A stretch of 64,000 bases of DNA from Solimonas flava DSM 18980 (GCF_000426685.1 NZ_AUFV01000002.1:62001-126000), one strand, 5' to 3'. Counted from the stretch's first letter, positions 18,089-28,669 are shown. Notes: a model not told the origin generated them from the sequence alone. Program-made: numbers and translations.

Positions 18089-20170
18089 TCATTCGCCGCC
18101 GCCGATCCAGCGTTTCAGCCAGGCCTGCACGGTGTCGTGCCACTGCACGCTGTTGTGCGGCTTGAGCACCCAGTGGTTCTCGTCCGGGAACACCAGCAGC
18201 TCGGATGGCACGCCGCGGCGCTGCAGCGCGGTGAACGCGGCGATGCCCTGTTCGACCGGGATGCGGAAGTCCTTCTCGCTGTGGATGACGAGCATCGGCG
18301 TCTTCCAGTTCTTCACGTAGTTCGCCGGATTGAAGCGCTCGTAGGCCTGCGGATCTTCGTACTGCGGCTTGCCGTGCTCCCACTCGTCGAACCACAGTTC
18401 CTCGGTGGCGTAGTACATCATGCGCGCGTCGAACACGCCGTCGTGGTTGACGATGGCCTTGAACGCATCCGGCCAGTTGCCGGCGATCCAGTTCATCATG
18501 AAGCCGCCGTAGCTGGCGCCGAGCGCCGCGGCCTTGTCGCCGTCGAGAAAGTCGTAGTGCTTGAGCGCGTGCGCCCAGCCCTTCTGGAGGTCTTCGAGCG
18601 GCTTGCCGCCCCAGTCCTTCGAGATCGAATCGGTGAAGGCCTGGCCGTAGCCGGTCGAGCCGTGGAAGTCGATGAACACCACCGCATAGCCCATGCCGGC
18701 GTAGATGGCCGGGTTCCAGCGGTAGTGCCAGTCGTTGCCCATGCTGCCCTGCGGGCCGCCGTGGACGATGAAGGTGACCGGATACTTCCTGCCCTTGACG
18801 TAGTTCCACGGCTTCATCACGTAGCCGTAGACGGGTTCGTCGTTCCAGCCGGCGAATTTGAACTGCTCGAAGGCGCCGAAGCGGACGTTCTTCAGGCGCT
18901 CGGCGTTGACCTGCGTGAGGCGCGTCGCCTGGGCCGGCGCGGCGAGGTCGGCGAGATAGAAGTCGGCCGGCGCGTTGAGGTTGTCGAGCGCGTAGACCAG
19001 CGTGCGGCCGGCGAGGTCGAAGCCGCCGACGTGGCCGTCGCCGGTCAGCGCCTGCGCCGCGCCGCTGGCGACGTCGATCGCGAAAATGCGGTGCTGGCCG
19101 AGATCGTCGGCGTGCGTGTAGATCGTCTTGCCGTCGGCCGAGAAGACAATGCCGCTGGCGGAGCGGTCCCAGCCTGGCGCGACTTCGCGCACCGCACCGG
19201 TCGCCAGATCGCGCAGCATGATGCCGTAGCGGTCGGCCTCGAAGGTTGGGCGCTTCATCGCCAGGTAGGCGAGGCTGCGGCCGTCCGGCGAGAACACCGG
19301 CACGGTGTCGGTCGCTTCGTTGGCGGCGGTCAGGTTGCGCGGCTTGGCGGAACCGTCGGCCGGCACCTGCCACAGATCGAGATTGGTGCTCCAGGCTTCG
19401 GTCTTGCCTGCGATGCGCGCGGCGAAGACCACGGTCTTGCCGTCCGGCGAGATCGTGTATTCGGTGTCGTCGCCGAACGGCTTGCTCGGCACGTCGCCGT
19501 CGATGTCCTGGCTCAGCAGCACCGGCGCGCCGAGCTTGCCGTCGGCGCCGAGCGCGGCGCTGAACAGCTGCGAGCGGCTGCCGTTGGACCAGGTGTCCCA
19601 GTGCCGGATGAACAGGCGGTCGTAGGTGGTGCCGGTGCTCTTGCGCGCGGCGAGTTCGTCGAACTTCTTCTTGCTGCAGGCGAGGTCGCCCTTGCAGTCG
19701 GTGAAGACCTCGACCGAGAACACGACGCGCCGGCCGTCCGGCGACAGCACGAAGCTGCCGACGTCGAGCGGCAGCTCGCTGACCGGCAGCGCTTCGCCGC
19801 CGGCCATCGGCAGGCGCCAGATCTGCTGGCTGCCGCCGCGCGCCGACAGGAAGTACACCGACTGTCCGTCGGCCGACCAGCGTGCGCCGACGTTGGAGCC
19901 CTTGCCCGACGTCAGCGGCCGCGACTGCCGCGTGCCGAGATCCTGCAGCCAGATCTGCGTGATGCCCTTGTTGGCGTCGTAGTCGGTCGTGCGCAGTGCG
20001 TAGAGCAGCTGCTTGCCGTCCGGCGACAGGCGCGGATCGGAGACGCGGTCGAGCATGACGAGGTCGCGCGCCGTGATCGGCTGACCTTTGGATTTGTCGG
20101 ACATGGGGGTGGCGCTGAGGGCGGAAAGCGACATCGTGGCGAGCAGCGCGCCGGCGAGCAATCGGGTCAT
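18089..20170 (-). CDS. S9 family prolyl oligopeptidase / acylaminoacyl peptidase
   Basis: A 693-residue exported protein (signal peptide about 1-20). Residues about 35-400 form a WD40-like beta-propeller with repeated SPDG motifs that filters peptide-sized substrates. The C-terminal 260 residues are an alpha/beta hydrolase with [11 protein letters not shown] (nucleophile Ser) and a catalytic His in [27 protein letters not shown] is the usual oxyanion region of this family. The start at 20170 has CTGGAGA upstream. Longer in-frame extension upstream lacks a signal peptide and was discarded. With the M28 gene after it and the divergent POT importer, it fits extracytoplasmic peptide utilisation. 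Confidence 0.9.
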   Translation of the reverse strand: MTRLLAGALLATMSLSALSATPMSDKSKGQPITARDLVMLDRVSDPRLSPDGKQLLYALRTTDYDANKGITQIWLQDLGTRQSRPLTSGKGSNVGARWSADGQSVYFLSARGGSQQIWRLPMAGGEALPVSELPLDVGSFVLSPDGRRVVFSVEVFTDCKGDLACSKKKFDELAARKSTGTTYDRLFIRHWDTWSNGSRSQLFSAALGADGKLGAPVLLSQDIDGDVPSKPFGDDTEYTISPDGKTVVFAARIAGKTEAWSTNLDLWQVPADGSAKPRNLTAANEATDTVPVFSPDGRSLAYLAMKRPTFEADRYGIMLRDLATGAVREVAPGWDRSASGIVFSADGKTIYTHADDLGQHRIFAIDVASGAAQALTGDGHVGGFDLAGRTLVYALDNLNAPADFYLADLAAPAQATRLTQVNAERLKNVRFGAFEQFKFAGWNDEPVYGYVMKPWNYVKGRKYPVTFIVHGGPQGSMGNDWHYRWNPAIYAGMGYAVVFIDFHGSTGYGQAFTDSISKDWGGKPLEDLQKGWAHALKHYDFLDGDKAAALGASYGGFMMNWIAGNWPDAFKAIVNHDGVFDARMMYYATEELWFDEWEHGKPQYEDPQAYERFNPANYVKNWKTPMLVIHSEKDFRIPVEQGIAAFTALQRRGVPSELLVFPDENHWVLKPHNSVQWHDTVQAWLKRWIGGGE

Positions 20171-20357
20171 GAAATCTCCAGGTAGGGCGGCGCCCGCGCA
20201 GCCGGCGCCGCCTGAAACAAGCTGCGATGGTAAACGCTCGCGCTGCCGTCGCACTGAGGGAATCACCCCAGCGGCGGGACCGCGATCGCGCCTCGCGCTC
20301 GCGCGACGGTCGGGCCGCTGACTACACTGCGGCGATGCCGACCCGCACGATGCCGAC

Positions 20358-21950
20358 ATGACCCGCAGCGCCCGCTCCGTTGCCGACGGTGATTTCCTCG
20401 GCCATCCGAAAGGCCTCTACGTCTGCTTTCTCACCGAGATGTGGGAGCGCTTTTCGTTCTACGGCATGAAGGCGCTGCTGCTGCTCTACTTCATCAAATA
20501 CCACCGCTTCAGCGACGACCACGGCTACAACCTGATCGGCGCCTACGGCGGGCTCGTCTATGCGGCGCCGGTCTTCGGCGGCATGGTCGCCGACCGCTGG
20601 CTCGGCATGCGCAAGAGCATCCTGCTCGGCGGTGTGCTGCTGTGCCTCGGCCATTTCGCGATGGCGGTCGAAGGCCATCCGGCGCGCGTCGTCGACGGCG
20701 CGATCGTGCGCGACGAGGCGGCGCTGCAGGTTTTCTATTTCGCGTTGGCGCTGATCATCGTCGGCGTCGGCTTTCTCAAGGCCAACGTCTCGACGCTGGT
20801 CGGCCGGCTCTACGACGAGCAGGACCCGCGTCGCGAAGCGGGCTTCTCGATCTACTACGCCGGCATCAACGTCGGCGGCCTGTTCTCAGGCCTGCTCTGC
20901 GGCTGGCTCGCCGATCGCTACGGCTGGGGTTACGGCTTCGGCGCCGCCGGCATCGGCATGCTGTTCGGTCTCGCCAGCTTCACGCTCGGCCAGCGCTATC
21001 TGCTCGGCCGTGCCGAACCGCCGCAGCCGGCGCGGCTGCGCGAGCGCCTGGCGGCCGGCGTGTCGCGCGAAGGGTGGATCTATCTGGCGACGCTCGCCGG
21101 CGTCGTCGCCGGCTGGCAGCTGATCCAGCGCCATTCACTGATGCTTGCCGTGCCGGGCCTGCCGGCGATGAGCGCGGTGCTGTGGGGCATGCACGCGATC
21201 GCACTCACGCTGCTGGCCTGGATCGCCTGGTTTCTCGTCGTGCGCTGCAACCGCGTGCAGCGCCAGCAGATGCTCGTGCTGCTGCTGCTGATCGGCTGCT
21301 GCCTGGTGTTCTTCACGCTGTACGAGCAGACCTACGGATCCTGGGTGCTGTTCTCGGACCGCGTGATGAATCGCGAGACCGTGCTGCTCGGCTGGCGTTA
21401 CGAGTGGAGCGCCGAGCAGCTGACCTCGCTCGGCTCGCTGTTCATCCTCGCGTTGGCGCCGCTGCTCGCGTGGCTATGGCCCTGGCTCGACCGGCGCGGC
21501 CTCAATCCGGGCAAGCCGGCGAAATCGGCGCTGGGCCTGATGCTGGCCGGACTGTCGTTCGTCGTGCTGGTCTGGAGCGCGCGGCATCCGCAGGCCAACG
21601 GCCTGACGGCGCTGTGGTGCTTCGTGTTCGCGTACTTCGTGCTGGAGCTCGGCGAGATGCTGCTGTCGCCGATCGGGCTCGCCGCGGTGACGGAGCTGTC
21701 GGTCGCCAGCGTGGTCGGCGTGATGATGGGCGCGTGGTGGCTCGGCACCGCCTATTCGGAAGTGCTGGCCGCCGCGCTCGGCAAGCTGTCGGCGATCGAA
21801 TTGCCGGAAGACGGCACGCTCGTCGTCGCCGCCGCGCTCGCCAAATACGACGCGCTATTCGTGTGGTCGGCGCAGATCGGTATCGGCGCCGGCTTCGTCG
21901 TGCTCGCGCTCGTGCCGCTGCTCAGGCGCGGCATGCACGGCGTGAAGTAG
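20358..21950 (+). CDS. POT/PTR family proton-coupled peptide transporter
   Basis: A 530-residue polytopic MFS protein with the POT signature EMWERFSFYGMKALL near the N-terminus (the ExxER proton-coupling motif) and the second signature at FYFALALIIVGVGFLKANVS. About 14 membrane helices can be traced, as is normal for prokaryotic POTs. It imports di- and tripeptides with protons. It is divergent from the S9-M28 peptidase pair, with about 187 bases between, which suggests shared regulation of peptide breakdown and uptake. Confidence 0.9.
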   Translation: MTRSARSVADGDFLGHPKGLYVCFLTEMWERFSFYGMKALLLLYFIKYHRFSDDHGYNLIGAYGGLVYAAPVFGGMVADRWLGMRKSILLGGVLLCLGHFAMAVEGHPARVVDGAIVRDEAALQVFYFALALIIVGVGFLKANVSTLVGRLYDEQDPRREAGFSIYYAGINVGGLFSGLLCGWLADRYGWGYGFGAAGIGMLFGLASFTLGQRYLLGRAEPPQPARLRERLAAGVSREGWIYLATLAGVVAGWQLIQRHSLMLAVPGLPAMSAVLWGMHAIALTLLAWIAWFLVVRCNRVQRQQMLVLLLLIGCCLVFFTLYEQTYGSWVLFSDRVMNRETVLLGWRYEWSAEQLTSLGSLFILALAPLLAWLWPWLDRRGLNPGKPAKSALGLMLAGLSFVVLVWSARHPQANGLTALWCFVFAYFVLELGEMLLSPIGLAAVTELSVASVVGVMMGAWWLGTAYSEVLAAALGKLSAIELPEDGTLVVAAALAKYDALFVWSAQIGIGAGFVVLALVPLLRRGMHGVK

Positions 21951-21977
21951 GGCGTTCGATCGCGGCGCGTGCCGGCA

Positions 21978-23465
21978 TCAGCGTGGGCGCCGACGCCACA
22001 ACGCGGCGAATGCCAGCGGCGTGAGCAGCAGGCCGAGCGCACCGCCGCCACCGCCACCACCGCTGTCCGAGCCGGTGGTGCCGCCCGTCGTCGAGCCGCC
22101 GGTCGTCGTGCCGTTGCAGTCGATGGCGCTCGCCGTGCCCGGATTCTTGCCGTCGAGGCTTGTACAGCCGCTGCTGGCGGCGAGCACGGTCTTGAGCGTG
22201 GTGCCGGTGGTGCTGGTCGCGGTCCAGGCTCTGTCGAGACGCGCGAAGTAATCCGGATCGCCGTTGTTCGCGGTGCCCGAGCAGGCGCCGGCGCCGCCGG
22301 ACAAGGTGCCGACGATGCGCTTGTTCTGGTTCAGCAGACCGGAGCCGGACGAACCGCCCTCGGTCGTGCCGGTCGCCCAGTAGACCTCCCAGCTGTCGAC
22401 GCGAAAGCCGTCGCTGCAGTTGCTGGCGGTGCCGATGCAGATATTGCTCTGCGCGGTCGCGGCCTGCGTGTAGAGGCTGATCTTCTTGTCGTCGCCGGAC
22501 GGGTGGTGGATCACCGCACCGGAAGTCGGGGCCGTGCCGCTGACTTCCCAGCCGGCGTAGTACACGTCGTAGCTGGTCGGCGGCACGCTGTTCAGCTCGA
22601 ACAGGCTGTAATCGGTGACGGTCGAGCCGCCAGCGTCGGCGAGCAGCGTCTTGCCGTGGATGTTCTGGGTGACCGAGCCGTAGAGCAGGCCGTTGCAGTT
22701 TGCGCGCTCGACGTTGAAGTAGGCGATCGACTGCGTGACGTTGGCGGCGGTGATCTCGCAGTGATGCGCCGTCAGCACCAGCGCGCGGTCGTCGCGCGCG
22801 GCGTTGTTGATGAGCGAGCCGGAGCACAGGTAGGTGTCGCCGCCGCTGACGATGGTCAGCAGCACGGTCGAGCGGATCTGATCGCGGTAATTGTCGCCGG
22901 TGGAGCAGGCGACGTCCTTCTCGCAGGCGCCGGACGTGCCATTGGTGCTCGCAAAGCTCTTGGCGCTGAGTTCGCGATAGGCGTGGAAGGCGCGCGCGAC
23001 GCGCAGGCCGAATGCCGATTTCTCGCCGCTCGGCATGCGCACTTCAAGCACGGCCTCGTCGCTGCGGGCGATCGGCGTGACGAGACGGCTACCGTCGGTG
23101 GCGCGATACGGGCCCTGCACGTCGTCGCCGCCGGCGGTGTAGAAGTACAGCGCGGCGTCGGCCGGCAGCCTGAGGTCTTCGAGCTGCAGGCTCAGCGATT
23201 TGGCTCCGCTGGAAGCGATGCGCAGGCGCCAGCGCGCGATGCCGCTTTCCGGCTCGTCCCAGGCGCCGGTCGCGGTCGTCGCCGACAGGGCGCTGCCGAC
23301 CGCGAACTTCAGCGGCTGGCCCTTGGCCTGCGCGACCGCCGCCTTCAGGGTGCTGGCGTCGAGCTGCACGCGCGGCACGGCCGACAGGTCGCTGACGTCC
23401 GGCGTATAGGCCCACGCGGCAGCCGGCAGGAGCAGTGACAGCAGGGCAAGGATCATCAGGCGCAT
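21978..23465 (-). CDS. Lysyl-endopeptidase-like S1 serine protease with GlyGly-CTERM tail
   Basis: A 495-residue secreted protease. It has a signal peptide (about 1-19), an N-terminal beta-rich domain (about 30-165) and a trypsin-like domain with H235 (VLTAHHC), D285 (TDYSLFEL) and S373 (GGSSGSG). The C-terminus has a TTGGSTTGG-type linker, a poly-Gly run, a hydrophobic helix and a basic RRRPR end. This is the GlyGly-CTERM layout cleaved by rhombosortase and linked to type II secretion. Several paired cysteines suggest disulfides. No rhombosortase is in the window. A lipoprotein at 57307-57876 is homologous to its N-terminal domain. Confidence 0.88.
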   Translation of the reverse strand: MRLMILALLSLLLPAAAWAYTPDVSDLSAVPRVQLDASTLKAAVAQAKGQPLKFAVGSALSATTATGAWDEPESGIARWRLRIASSGAKSLSLQLEDLRLPADAALYFYTAGGDDVQGPYRATDGSRLVTPIARSDEAVLEVRMPSGEKSAFGLRVARAFHAYRELSAKSFASTNGTSGACEKDVACSTGDNYRDQIRSTVLLTIVSGGDTYLCSGSLINNAARDDRALVLTAHHCEITAANVTQSIAYFNVERANCNGLLYGSVTQNIHGKTLLADAGGSTVTDYSLFELNSVPPTSYDVYYAGWEVSGTAPTSGAVIHHPSGDDKKISLYTQAATAQSNICIGTASNCSDGFRVDSWEVYWATGTTEGGSSGSGLLNQNKRIVGTLSGGAGACSGTANNGDPDYFARLDRAWTATSTTGTTLKTVLAASSGCTSLDGKNPGTASAIDCNGTTTGGSTTGGTTGSDSGGGGGGGALGLLLTPLAFAALWRRRPR

Positions 23466-23601
23466 CGCGTGTCTCCTCCGCGATCTTGGAATGGGCGCTA
23501 CTGTAGCGCGCCGCCGTGGCCGGGATGTTTCGATTTGTGATGTGCGCCATGCGCGGCTGCGACCGGCCGATCGGCGCTTGCGGCGGGCGGCGGCGGCCGG
23601 C

Positions 23602-24519
23602 TTACGCGGGCGGCGCTGCGCTGGTGAGCGTCAACGAAGTGCCGGGCTCGCCGACGCGCAGCGCTGCATCGAGCGCGCCGAGCTGCAGCACGAGGCTGGC
23701 GACGGCGCCGTCGCCGGCCGGCACCGCGTCGACGATCTCGCCGACCGCTTGCGTCTCGCCTTCGGCGTGCACGGCCGTGCCCGGCGCCGGCGCCGGGCCG
23801 TCGATCCGCGCCGTGAACAGGCGCCGTTTGAGCTGGCCGAGGTAGTGCAGGCGGGCGACGATTTCCTGGCCGGTGTAGCAGCCCTTGTCGAAGCTGATGC
23901 CGCCGAGCAGGTCGAGGTTGGCCATTTGCGCGACGAAATGATCGCGCGTCTCCGGCAGCACGACGGGGATGCCGCACTCGATGTCGGCGCGCCGCCAGAG
24001 CAGGCCTTCCGGTTCGTGCATCGCCTCCGGGATCTGTGCGCGCAGCGCGGCGATCGCCGCGCGCGGGCCGAGCACCGTAAAGCGCGTCAGCCGGCCGAGG
24101 CGGCGCACGACGGTCAGGCCGCGCGCCTCGTCGCGCAGGCACTGCAGCGGCGCCGCGGGCACTGGCAGCTTGAAGAACGGCATCATCGCCGGCGCGTCGT
24201 CGCCGATCAGCGCCAGCGCGTCGAGATCGTCGGCCGGCGCGATCGTGACCTTGGCGCGCAGCACGAACATCTTCAGGCGCGCCAGCGTCGCGTCGGCGAT
24301 CGCGCGCGGCAGTTCGATGAGGATGTCGTCGCCGTCGCGCACGAGATGCAGCACCGCCAGCATGCGGCCCTTGGCGCTGTTGTAGCTCGACAGCTGGGCG
24401 TGTTCGGCGCTCAGCCGGCGCACGTCGTTGCTGAGCTGGCCCTGCAGGAAGGTCTCGGCGTCGGCGCCGGAGACGCGCAGCCAGGCGAGTTCGCGGGTGT
24501 CGGTGATCAGCAGGTTCAT
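23602..24519 (-). CDS. ygfZ: YgfZ/GcvT-family Fe-S cluster maintenance protein
   Basis: A 305-residue protein with the diagnostic KGCYTGQE motif (about residues 212-219) whose Cys is required in YgfZ. The fold is that of folate-dependent aminomethyltransferases. YgfZ uses tetrahydrofolate to help assemble or repair [4Fe-4S] clusters in enzymes such as MiaB and succinate dehydrogenase. In Escherichia coli ygfZ sits beside sdhE-ygfX; here it lies close upstream of the sdh operon on the other strand, so the association is conserved. The 136 bases between it and the S1 protease gene contain nothing recognisable. Confidence 0.92.
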   Translation of the reverse strand: MNLLITDTRELAWLRVSGADAETFLQGQLSNDVRRLSAEHAQLSSYNSAKGRMLAVLHLVRDGDDILIELPRAIADATLARLKMFVLRAKVTIAPADDLDALALIGDDAPAMMPFFKLPVPAAPLQCLRDEARGLTVVRRLGRLTRFTVLGPRAAIAALRAQIPEAMHEPEGLLWRRADIECGIPVVLPETRDHFVAQMANLDLLGGISFDKGCYTGQEIVARLHYLGQLKRRLFTARIDGPAPAPGTAVHAEGETQAVGEIVDAVPAGDGAVASLVLQLGALDAALRVGEPGTSLTLTSAAPPA

Positions 24520-24605
24520 GAGTCTGCGGCGGGTCCGGGCGCTCGGCCGGCCGGGGCGGGGCGGGCGCTTCGTTGCGGGATCGGGCGGAAATTTGTCACA
24601 CTATT

Positions 24606-24884
24606 ATGGATGCATCGCTCGCATCTTCGGATGCACATAACGCATTTGACCGCCTGATGTCCTCCATGCCCGACGATTCCCAGCCCGCTTCCGCCGCCAG
24701 CGCGGAACCGATCGCGCTGGCGGATCTGTTGCGGCAGCAAACGCCGGCCGAGGCAGCGCCGGACAGGAGTCCGGCAGCGCCGCCGGCTCCGGGCCAGGTC
24801 CGCGAGATCGGCGGACGCCGCGACGGGCCCGAGCCGACCCGATACGGCGACTGGGAAAAAAACGGGCGCTGCATCGACTTCTGA
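24606..24884 (+). CDS. Succinate dehydrogenase assembly factor 4 (SDHAF4/DUF1674) family protein
   Basis: A small protein of about 92 residues with a disordered Ala/Pro-rich N-terminal half and the family signature at the extreme C-terminus, RYGDWEKNGRCIDF. In mitochondria SDHAF4/Sdh8 binds flavinylated SdhA and promotes its joining to SdhB. The gene lies 57 bases upstream of sdhC. The start is uncertain: ATG codons at 24606, 24657 and 24666 are all in frame, none with a strong ribosome site; the signature is unaffected. Location next to sdhCDAB strongly supports the assembly role. Confidence 0.8.
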   Translation: MDASLASSDAHNAFDRLMSSMPDDSQPASAASAEPIALADLLRQQTPAEAAPDRSPAAPPAPGQVREIGGRRDGPEPTRYGDWEKNGRCIDF

Positions 24885-24941
24885 GCCTCGTCGCACACCG
24901 CTGTTGAATCCGTCGCTAATCACGTCCCCATGGGAGCCGGA

Positions 24942-25343
24942 ATGACTACGAAAACACCCGCGCAAAGTCGCCCCTTGTCGCCGTTCATGCTGGGGCAGTA
25001 CTACCGCTTCCAGTGGACCTCGCTGCTGAGCTTCGGCCACCGCATCACCGGTGTCGGCCTGGCGCTGGGCACGGCGCTTGTCGCGCTGTGGCTGATCGCG
25101 CTGGCTGCCGGCCCGGCCACCTACGAGGCCGTCGCCCCGCACATCAAGGCCTGGTACGGCCAGGTCCTGCTGTTCGCCTGGACCTGGGCGCTGATGTACC
25201 ACCTGTGCAACGGCATCCGCCATCTGTTCTGGGACGTCGGCATGGGCTTCGATCTGAAGACCGCCGAACGCTCCGGCTATGCGGTCGTCGTCGTTTCCAT
25301 CGTTCTGACCGCGGCCGCCTGGGCGGTTGCATATCTCGGCTGA
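24942..25343 (+). CDS. sdhC: Succinate dehydrogenase cytochrome b556 subunit
   Basis: A 133-residue inner-membrane subunit with three helices. It shows the SdhC features [28 protein letters not shown] (quinone-site Ser/Arg region) and a haem-ligand His in [13 protein letters not shown]. The GGAGCCGGA ribosome site favours ATG at 24942 over 24930. It heads the sdhCDAB operon and anchors complex II for ubiquinone reduction. Confidence 0.93.
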   Translation: MTTKTPAQSRPLSPFMLGQYYRFQWTSLLSFGHRITGVGLALGTALVALWLIALAAGPATYEAVAPHIKAWYGQVLLFAWTWALMYHLCNGIRHLFWDVGMGFDLKTAERSGYAVVVVSIVLTAAAWAVAYLG

Positions 25344-25351
25344 GGACTGTC

Positions 25352-25747
25352 ATGGCCAAGACTTCCAAGGATCTGCGCTCTCCGCTTTCGCGCGCCCGCG
25401 GCCTCGGCGCGGCGAAGGACGGCGTCCATCACTTCTGGGTCCTGCGCGTTTCCGCGCTGGCCCTGATCCCGCTGTCGCTGTGGTTCGTGTTCTCGGTCGC
25501 CTGCCTCGCCAGCGGCCCGGCCGATTTCTATGCCGTGCAGCACTGGGTGTCGGCGCCGTCGGTCGCCGTGGCGCTGGTGCTGTTCCTCGCCACCGCGCTG
25601 TATCACTCGGTGCTCGGCGTCGAGGAAGTGATCCTCGATTACTCCACCGGCCCGGCGCGTCTGACGCTGCTGCTCGCCTCCAAATTCCTCCACGCGATCG
25701 TCGCGGCCGCCGGCATCTTTGCCGTGCTCAAGGTCGCGCTCGGTTAA
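25352..25747 (+). CDS. sdhD: Succinate dehydrogenase hydrophobic membrane anchor subunit
   Basis: A 131-residue protein with three membrane helices and [16 protein letters not shown] near the N-terminus. [14 protein letters not shown] carries the second haem-ligand His and the conserved Asp-Tyr near the quinone site. It starts 8 bases after sdhC and lies 17 bases before sdhA, so it belongs to the same transcript. Confidence 0.92.
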   Translation: MAKTSKDLRSPLSRARGLGAAKDGVHHFWVLRVSALALIPLSLWFVFSVACLASGPADFYAVQHWVSAPSVAVALVLFLATALYHSVLGVEEVILDYSTGPARLTLLLASKFLHAIVAAAGIFAVLKVALG

Positions 25748-25764
25748 CGCATCGGGATCACGCA

Positions 25765-27558
25765 ATGTCTGCTTACGAAATCGTCCATCACGAATACGAC
25801 GCGATCGTCGTCGGTGCCGGCGGCGCCGGCCTGCGCGCGACGCTGGGCCTCGCCGAGGCCGGCCTGAAGACGGCCAACATCACCAAGCTGTTTCCGACGC
25901 GCTCGCACACCGTCGCCGCGCAGGGCGGCATTTCCGCCGCGCTCGGCAACATGGGCCGCGACGACTGGCGCTGGCACTTCTACGACACGGTGAAGGGCTC
26001 CGACTGGCTCGGCGACCAGGACGCCATCCAGTACATGACGCGCGAGGCGATCCCCGCGATCATCGAGCTCGAACACTACGGCGTGCCGTTCTCGCGTACG
26101 CCGGAAGGCAAGATCTACCAGCGTCCGTTCGGCGGCATGACCACCGAGTTCGGCAAGGGCCCGCCGGCGCAGCGCACCTGCGCCGCCGCCGACCGCACCG
26201 GCCACGCCATGCTACACACGCTTTACCAGCAGTCGCTGAAGTGCAAGGCGCAGTTCTACATCGAGTACTTCGCGCTCGACCTGCTGACCGACGACGACGG
26301 CTCGATCAAGGGCGTGCTCGCCTGGGACATGGCCACCGGCCAGCTGCACCGCTTCCGCGCGCACCTCGTCATCCTCGCCACCGGCGGCTACGGCCGCGCC
26401 TACTTCTCGGCGACCTCGGCGCACACCTGCACGGGCGACGGCGGCGGCATGGTGCTGCGCGCCGGCCTGCCGCTGCAGGATCTCGAATTCGTGCAGTTCC
26501 ACCCGACCGGCATCTACGGCTCGGGCTGCCTGATCACCGAAGGCGCGCGCGGCGAGGGCGGTTACCTCACCAACAAGTCGGGCGAGCGCTTCATGGAGCG
26601 CTACGCGCCGAGCGTCAAGGATCTGGCGCCGCGCGACATGGTGTCGCGCGCGATGGCGACCGAAATCCGCGAAGGCCGCGGCGTCGGCGAGGAAGCCGAC
26701 CACATCCATCTGCACCTTGAGCACCTGGGTCCGGAAGTGCTGCATCAGCGTCTGCCGGGCATCTCGGAGTCGGCGAAGATCTTCGCCGGCGTCGACGTCA
26801 CCAAGGAGCCGATCCCGGTGGTGCCGACCGTGCACTACAACATGGGCGGCATCCCGACGCTGTGGACCGGCGAAGTCGTCACCAAGCGCGACGGCAATCC
26901 GGACAGCGTCGTGCCGGGCCTGATGGCGGTCGGCGAAGCGGCCTGCGTGTCGGTGCACGGCGCCAACCGTCTCGGCTCGAACTCTCTGCTCGACCTCGTC
27001 GTGTTCGGCCGCGCCGCGGCGATCCGCGCCGCCGAGCTGGTCAAGCCGGACACTCCGCACAAGAAGATCTCGGGCGCCTCGGAAGAGCGCGCGCTCGCGC
27101 GTCTCGACGGCTTCCGCAACGCCAAGGGCGGCACGCCGACGGCGAAGATCCGCCTCGACATGCAGAAGACCATGCAGAAGCACTGCGCGGTGTTCCGCGA
27201 CGGCCCGACGATGCAGGAAGGCGTCGTCAAGCTCAAGGAAGTCATCAACAATTACCGCGAGGACGTCAGGGTTTCCGACCGCGGCATGGTCTGGAACTCG
27301 GATCTGGTCGAAACGCTGGAGCTCGACAATCTGCTCGGCCAGGCGCTGCTGACGATCGTCGGCGCCGAGAACCGCAAGGAATCGCGCGGCGCCCACGCCC
27401 GCGACGACATCAAGGATCGCAACGACCAGGAGTGGATGAAGCACACGCTCGCCTGGCGCACCGGCGACACCGAGGTGAACATCGACTTCCGTCCGGTTCA
27501 CCTGCAACCGCTGGACAGCGAGGTGGAACACATTCCGCCCGTTGCCCGCAAGTACTGA
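25765..27558 (+). CDS. sdhA: Succinate dehydrogenase flavoprotein subunit
   Basis: A 597-residue flavoprotein, normal length. [19 protein letters not shown] is the dinucleotide fold. [12 protein letters not shown] carries the His that binds FAD covalently. [20 protein letters not shown] and [18 protein letters not shown] are active-site and family motifs. It oxidises succinate to fumarate in the TCA cycle. FAD attachment would be aided by SdhE encoded downstream, and joining to SdhB perhaps by the SDHAF4-like protein upstream. Confidence 0.97.
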   Translation: MSAYEIVHHEYDAIVVGAGGAGLRATLGLAEAGLKTANITKLFPTRSHTVAAQGGISAALGNMGRDDWRWHFYDTVKGSDWLGDQDAIQYMTREAIPAIIELEHYGVPFSRTPEGKIYQRPFGGMTTEFGKGPPAQRTCAAADRTGHAMLHTLYQQSLKCKAQFYIEYFALDLLTDDDGSIKGVLAWDMATGQLHRFRAHLVILATGGYGRAYFSATSAHTCTGDGGGMVLRAGLPLQDLEFVQFHPTGIYGSGCLITEGARGEGGYLTNKSGERFMERYAPSVKDLAPRDMVSRAMATEIREGRGVGEEADHIHLHLEHLGPEVLHQRLPGISESAKIFAGVDVTKEPIPVVPTVHYNMGGIPTLWTGEVVTKRDGNPDSVVPGLMAVGEAACVSVHGANRLGSNSLLDLVVFGRAAAIRAAELVKPDTPHKKISGASEERALARLDGFRNAKGGTPTAKIRLDMQKTMQKHCAVFRDGPTMQEGVVKLKEVINNYREDVRVSDRGMVWNSDLVETLELDNLLGQALLTIVGAENRKESRGAHARDDIKDRNDQEWMKHTLAWRTGDTEVNIDFRPVHLQPLDSEVEHIPPVARKY

Positions 27559-27582
27559 TCCTTTAGCCAGGAAGAACCAGCC

Positions 27583-28368
27583 ATGGCTCAGTTTTCGCTC
27601 CCGCAGAACTCGAAGATCGACAAGTCCGCCGGCAAGACCTTCAAGGCGCCGGCCGGCGCCAAGAAGGTCAAGACCTTCAAGATCTACCGTTACGATCCGG
27701 AAACCAACGCGAACCCGCGCGTCGACACCTATGAAGTCGACATGGGTAGCTGCGGTCCGATGGTTCTCGACGCGCTGATCAAGATCAAGAACGAGGTCGA
27801 CGCCACGCTCACGTTCCGCCGTTCGTGCCGCGAAGGCATCTGCGGCTCGTGCGCGATGAACATCGACGGCACCAACACGCTCGCCTGCATCAAGCCTTGC
27901 GACGAGATCAAGGGCGACGCCAAGATCTACCCGCTGCCGCACATGCCGGTGGTCAAGGATCTGGTGCCGGATCTCACGCACTTCTACGCCCAGCTCGCCT
28001 CGATCGAGCCGTGGCTGAAGACCGACACGCCGGCGCCGACGCGCGAGCGTCTGCAGTCGGAAGAGGACCGTGCCAAGCTCGACGGCCTCTACGAGTGCAT
28101 CCTCTGCGCCTGCTGCTCGACCTCGTGCCCGAGCTACTGGTGGAACGGCGACCGCTACCTCGGTCCGGCGATCCTGCTGCAGGCCTACCGCTGGCTCGTC
28201 GACTCGCGCGACGAGGCCACCGGCGAGCGCCTCGATGCGCTCGAGGATCCGTTCAAGCTGTACCGCTGCCACACGATCATGAACTGCTCGCGCACCTGCC
28301 CGAAGGGACTCAATCCCGCCAAGGCGATCGCCGAGACCAAGAAGATGCTCGTGGAGCGCAAGGTTTGA
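27583..28368 (+). CDS. sdhB: Succinate dehydrogenase iron-sulfur subunit
   Basis: A 261-residue protein. The N-terminal ferredoxin domain has C82, C87, C90 and C102 for the [2Fe-2S] cluster (CREGICGSC). The C-terminal domain has [12 protein letters not shown] and later [14 protein letters not shown] for the [4Fe-4S] and [3Fe-4S] clusters. It passes electrons from SdhA to quinone. It is followed by a small stem-loop that may partly end the transcript before sdhE. Confidence 0.96.
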   Translation: MAQFSLPQNSKIDKSAGKTFKAPAGAKKVKTFKIYRYDPETNANPRVDTYEVDMGSCGPMVLDALIKIKNEVDATLTFRRSCREGICGSCAMNIDGTNTLACIKPCDEIKGDAKIYPLPHMPVVKDLVPDLTHFYAQLASIEPWLKTDTPAPTRERLQSEEDRAKLDGLYECILCACCSTSCPSYWWNGDRYLGPAILLQAYRWLVDSRDEATGERLDALEDPFKLYRCHTIMNCSRTCPKGLNPAKAIAETKKMLVERKV

Positions 28369-28390
28369 TCGCAGTCGTCGTCACGCACAG

Positions 28391-28416
28391 GGGCGGCTTT
28401 GCCGCCCTTGTCGTTT
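28391..28416 (+). terminator. Stem-loop with T-rich tail after sdhB
   Basis: GGGCGGC, a three-base loop and GCCGCCC, followed by TTGTCGTTT, form a compact intrinsic-terminator-like hairpin 22 bases after the sdhB stop and 14 bases before sdhE. The tail is interrupted, so it may only attenuate, lowering sdhE-ygfX expression relative to the dehydrogenase. Confidence 0.6.
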
Positions 28417-28429
28417 GCGGGGGTTCGGC

Positions 28430-28669
28430 ATGAGCGCGAACGAAGGCCGCCTGCGCTGGCTGCTGCGCCGTGGCATGAAGGAACTCGACGTGCTGATGGA
28501 GCGCTACTACGCGCACCGCTGGCCCGAGGCGCCGGCCGACGAGAAGGCCGCTTTCCTGCGTCTGATCACGCTCGTCGAGGATCCGGACATCTGGGCCTGG
28601 GCGATGGGCTACGAGGATCCGCCGCCCGAATATGTCGGCATCATCGAACAGCTTCGCGTCTACCGTTGA
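28430..28669 (+). CDS. sdhE: FAD assembly factor SdhE
   Basis: A 79-residue helical protein with RRGMKELDVLMERYY, the conserved RGxxE surface that docks on SdhA and promotes covalent flavinylation (SDHAF2/Sdh5 family). The ATG at 28430 gives the standard size. It lies directly after the sdh operon and overlaps ygfX by 38 bases. Confidence 0.93.
   Translation: MSANEGRLRWLLRRGMKELDVLMERYYAHRWPEAPADEKAAFLRLITLVEDPDIWAWAMGYEDPPPEYVGIIEQLRVYR

Noticed and set aside
26212-28272. Minus-strand 686-codon frame across sdhA-sdhB
   Set aside because: Antisense of well-conserved sdhA and sdhB; no motif or ribosome site.
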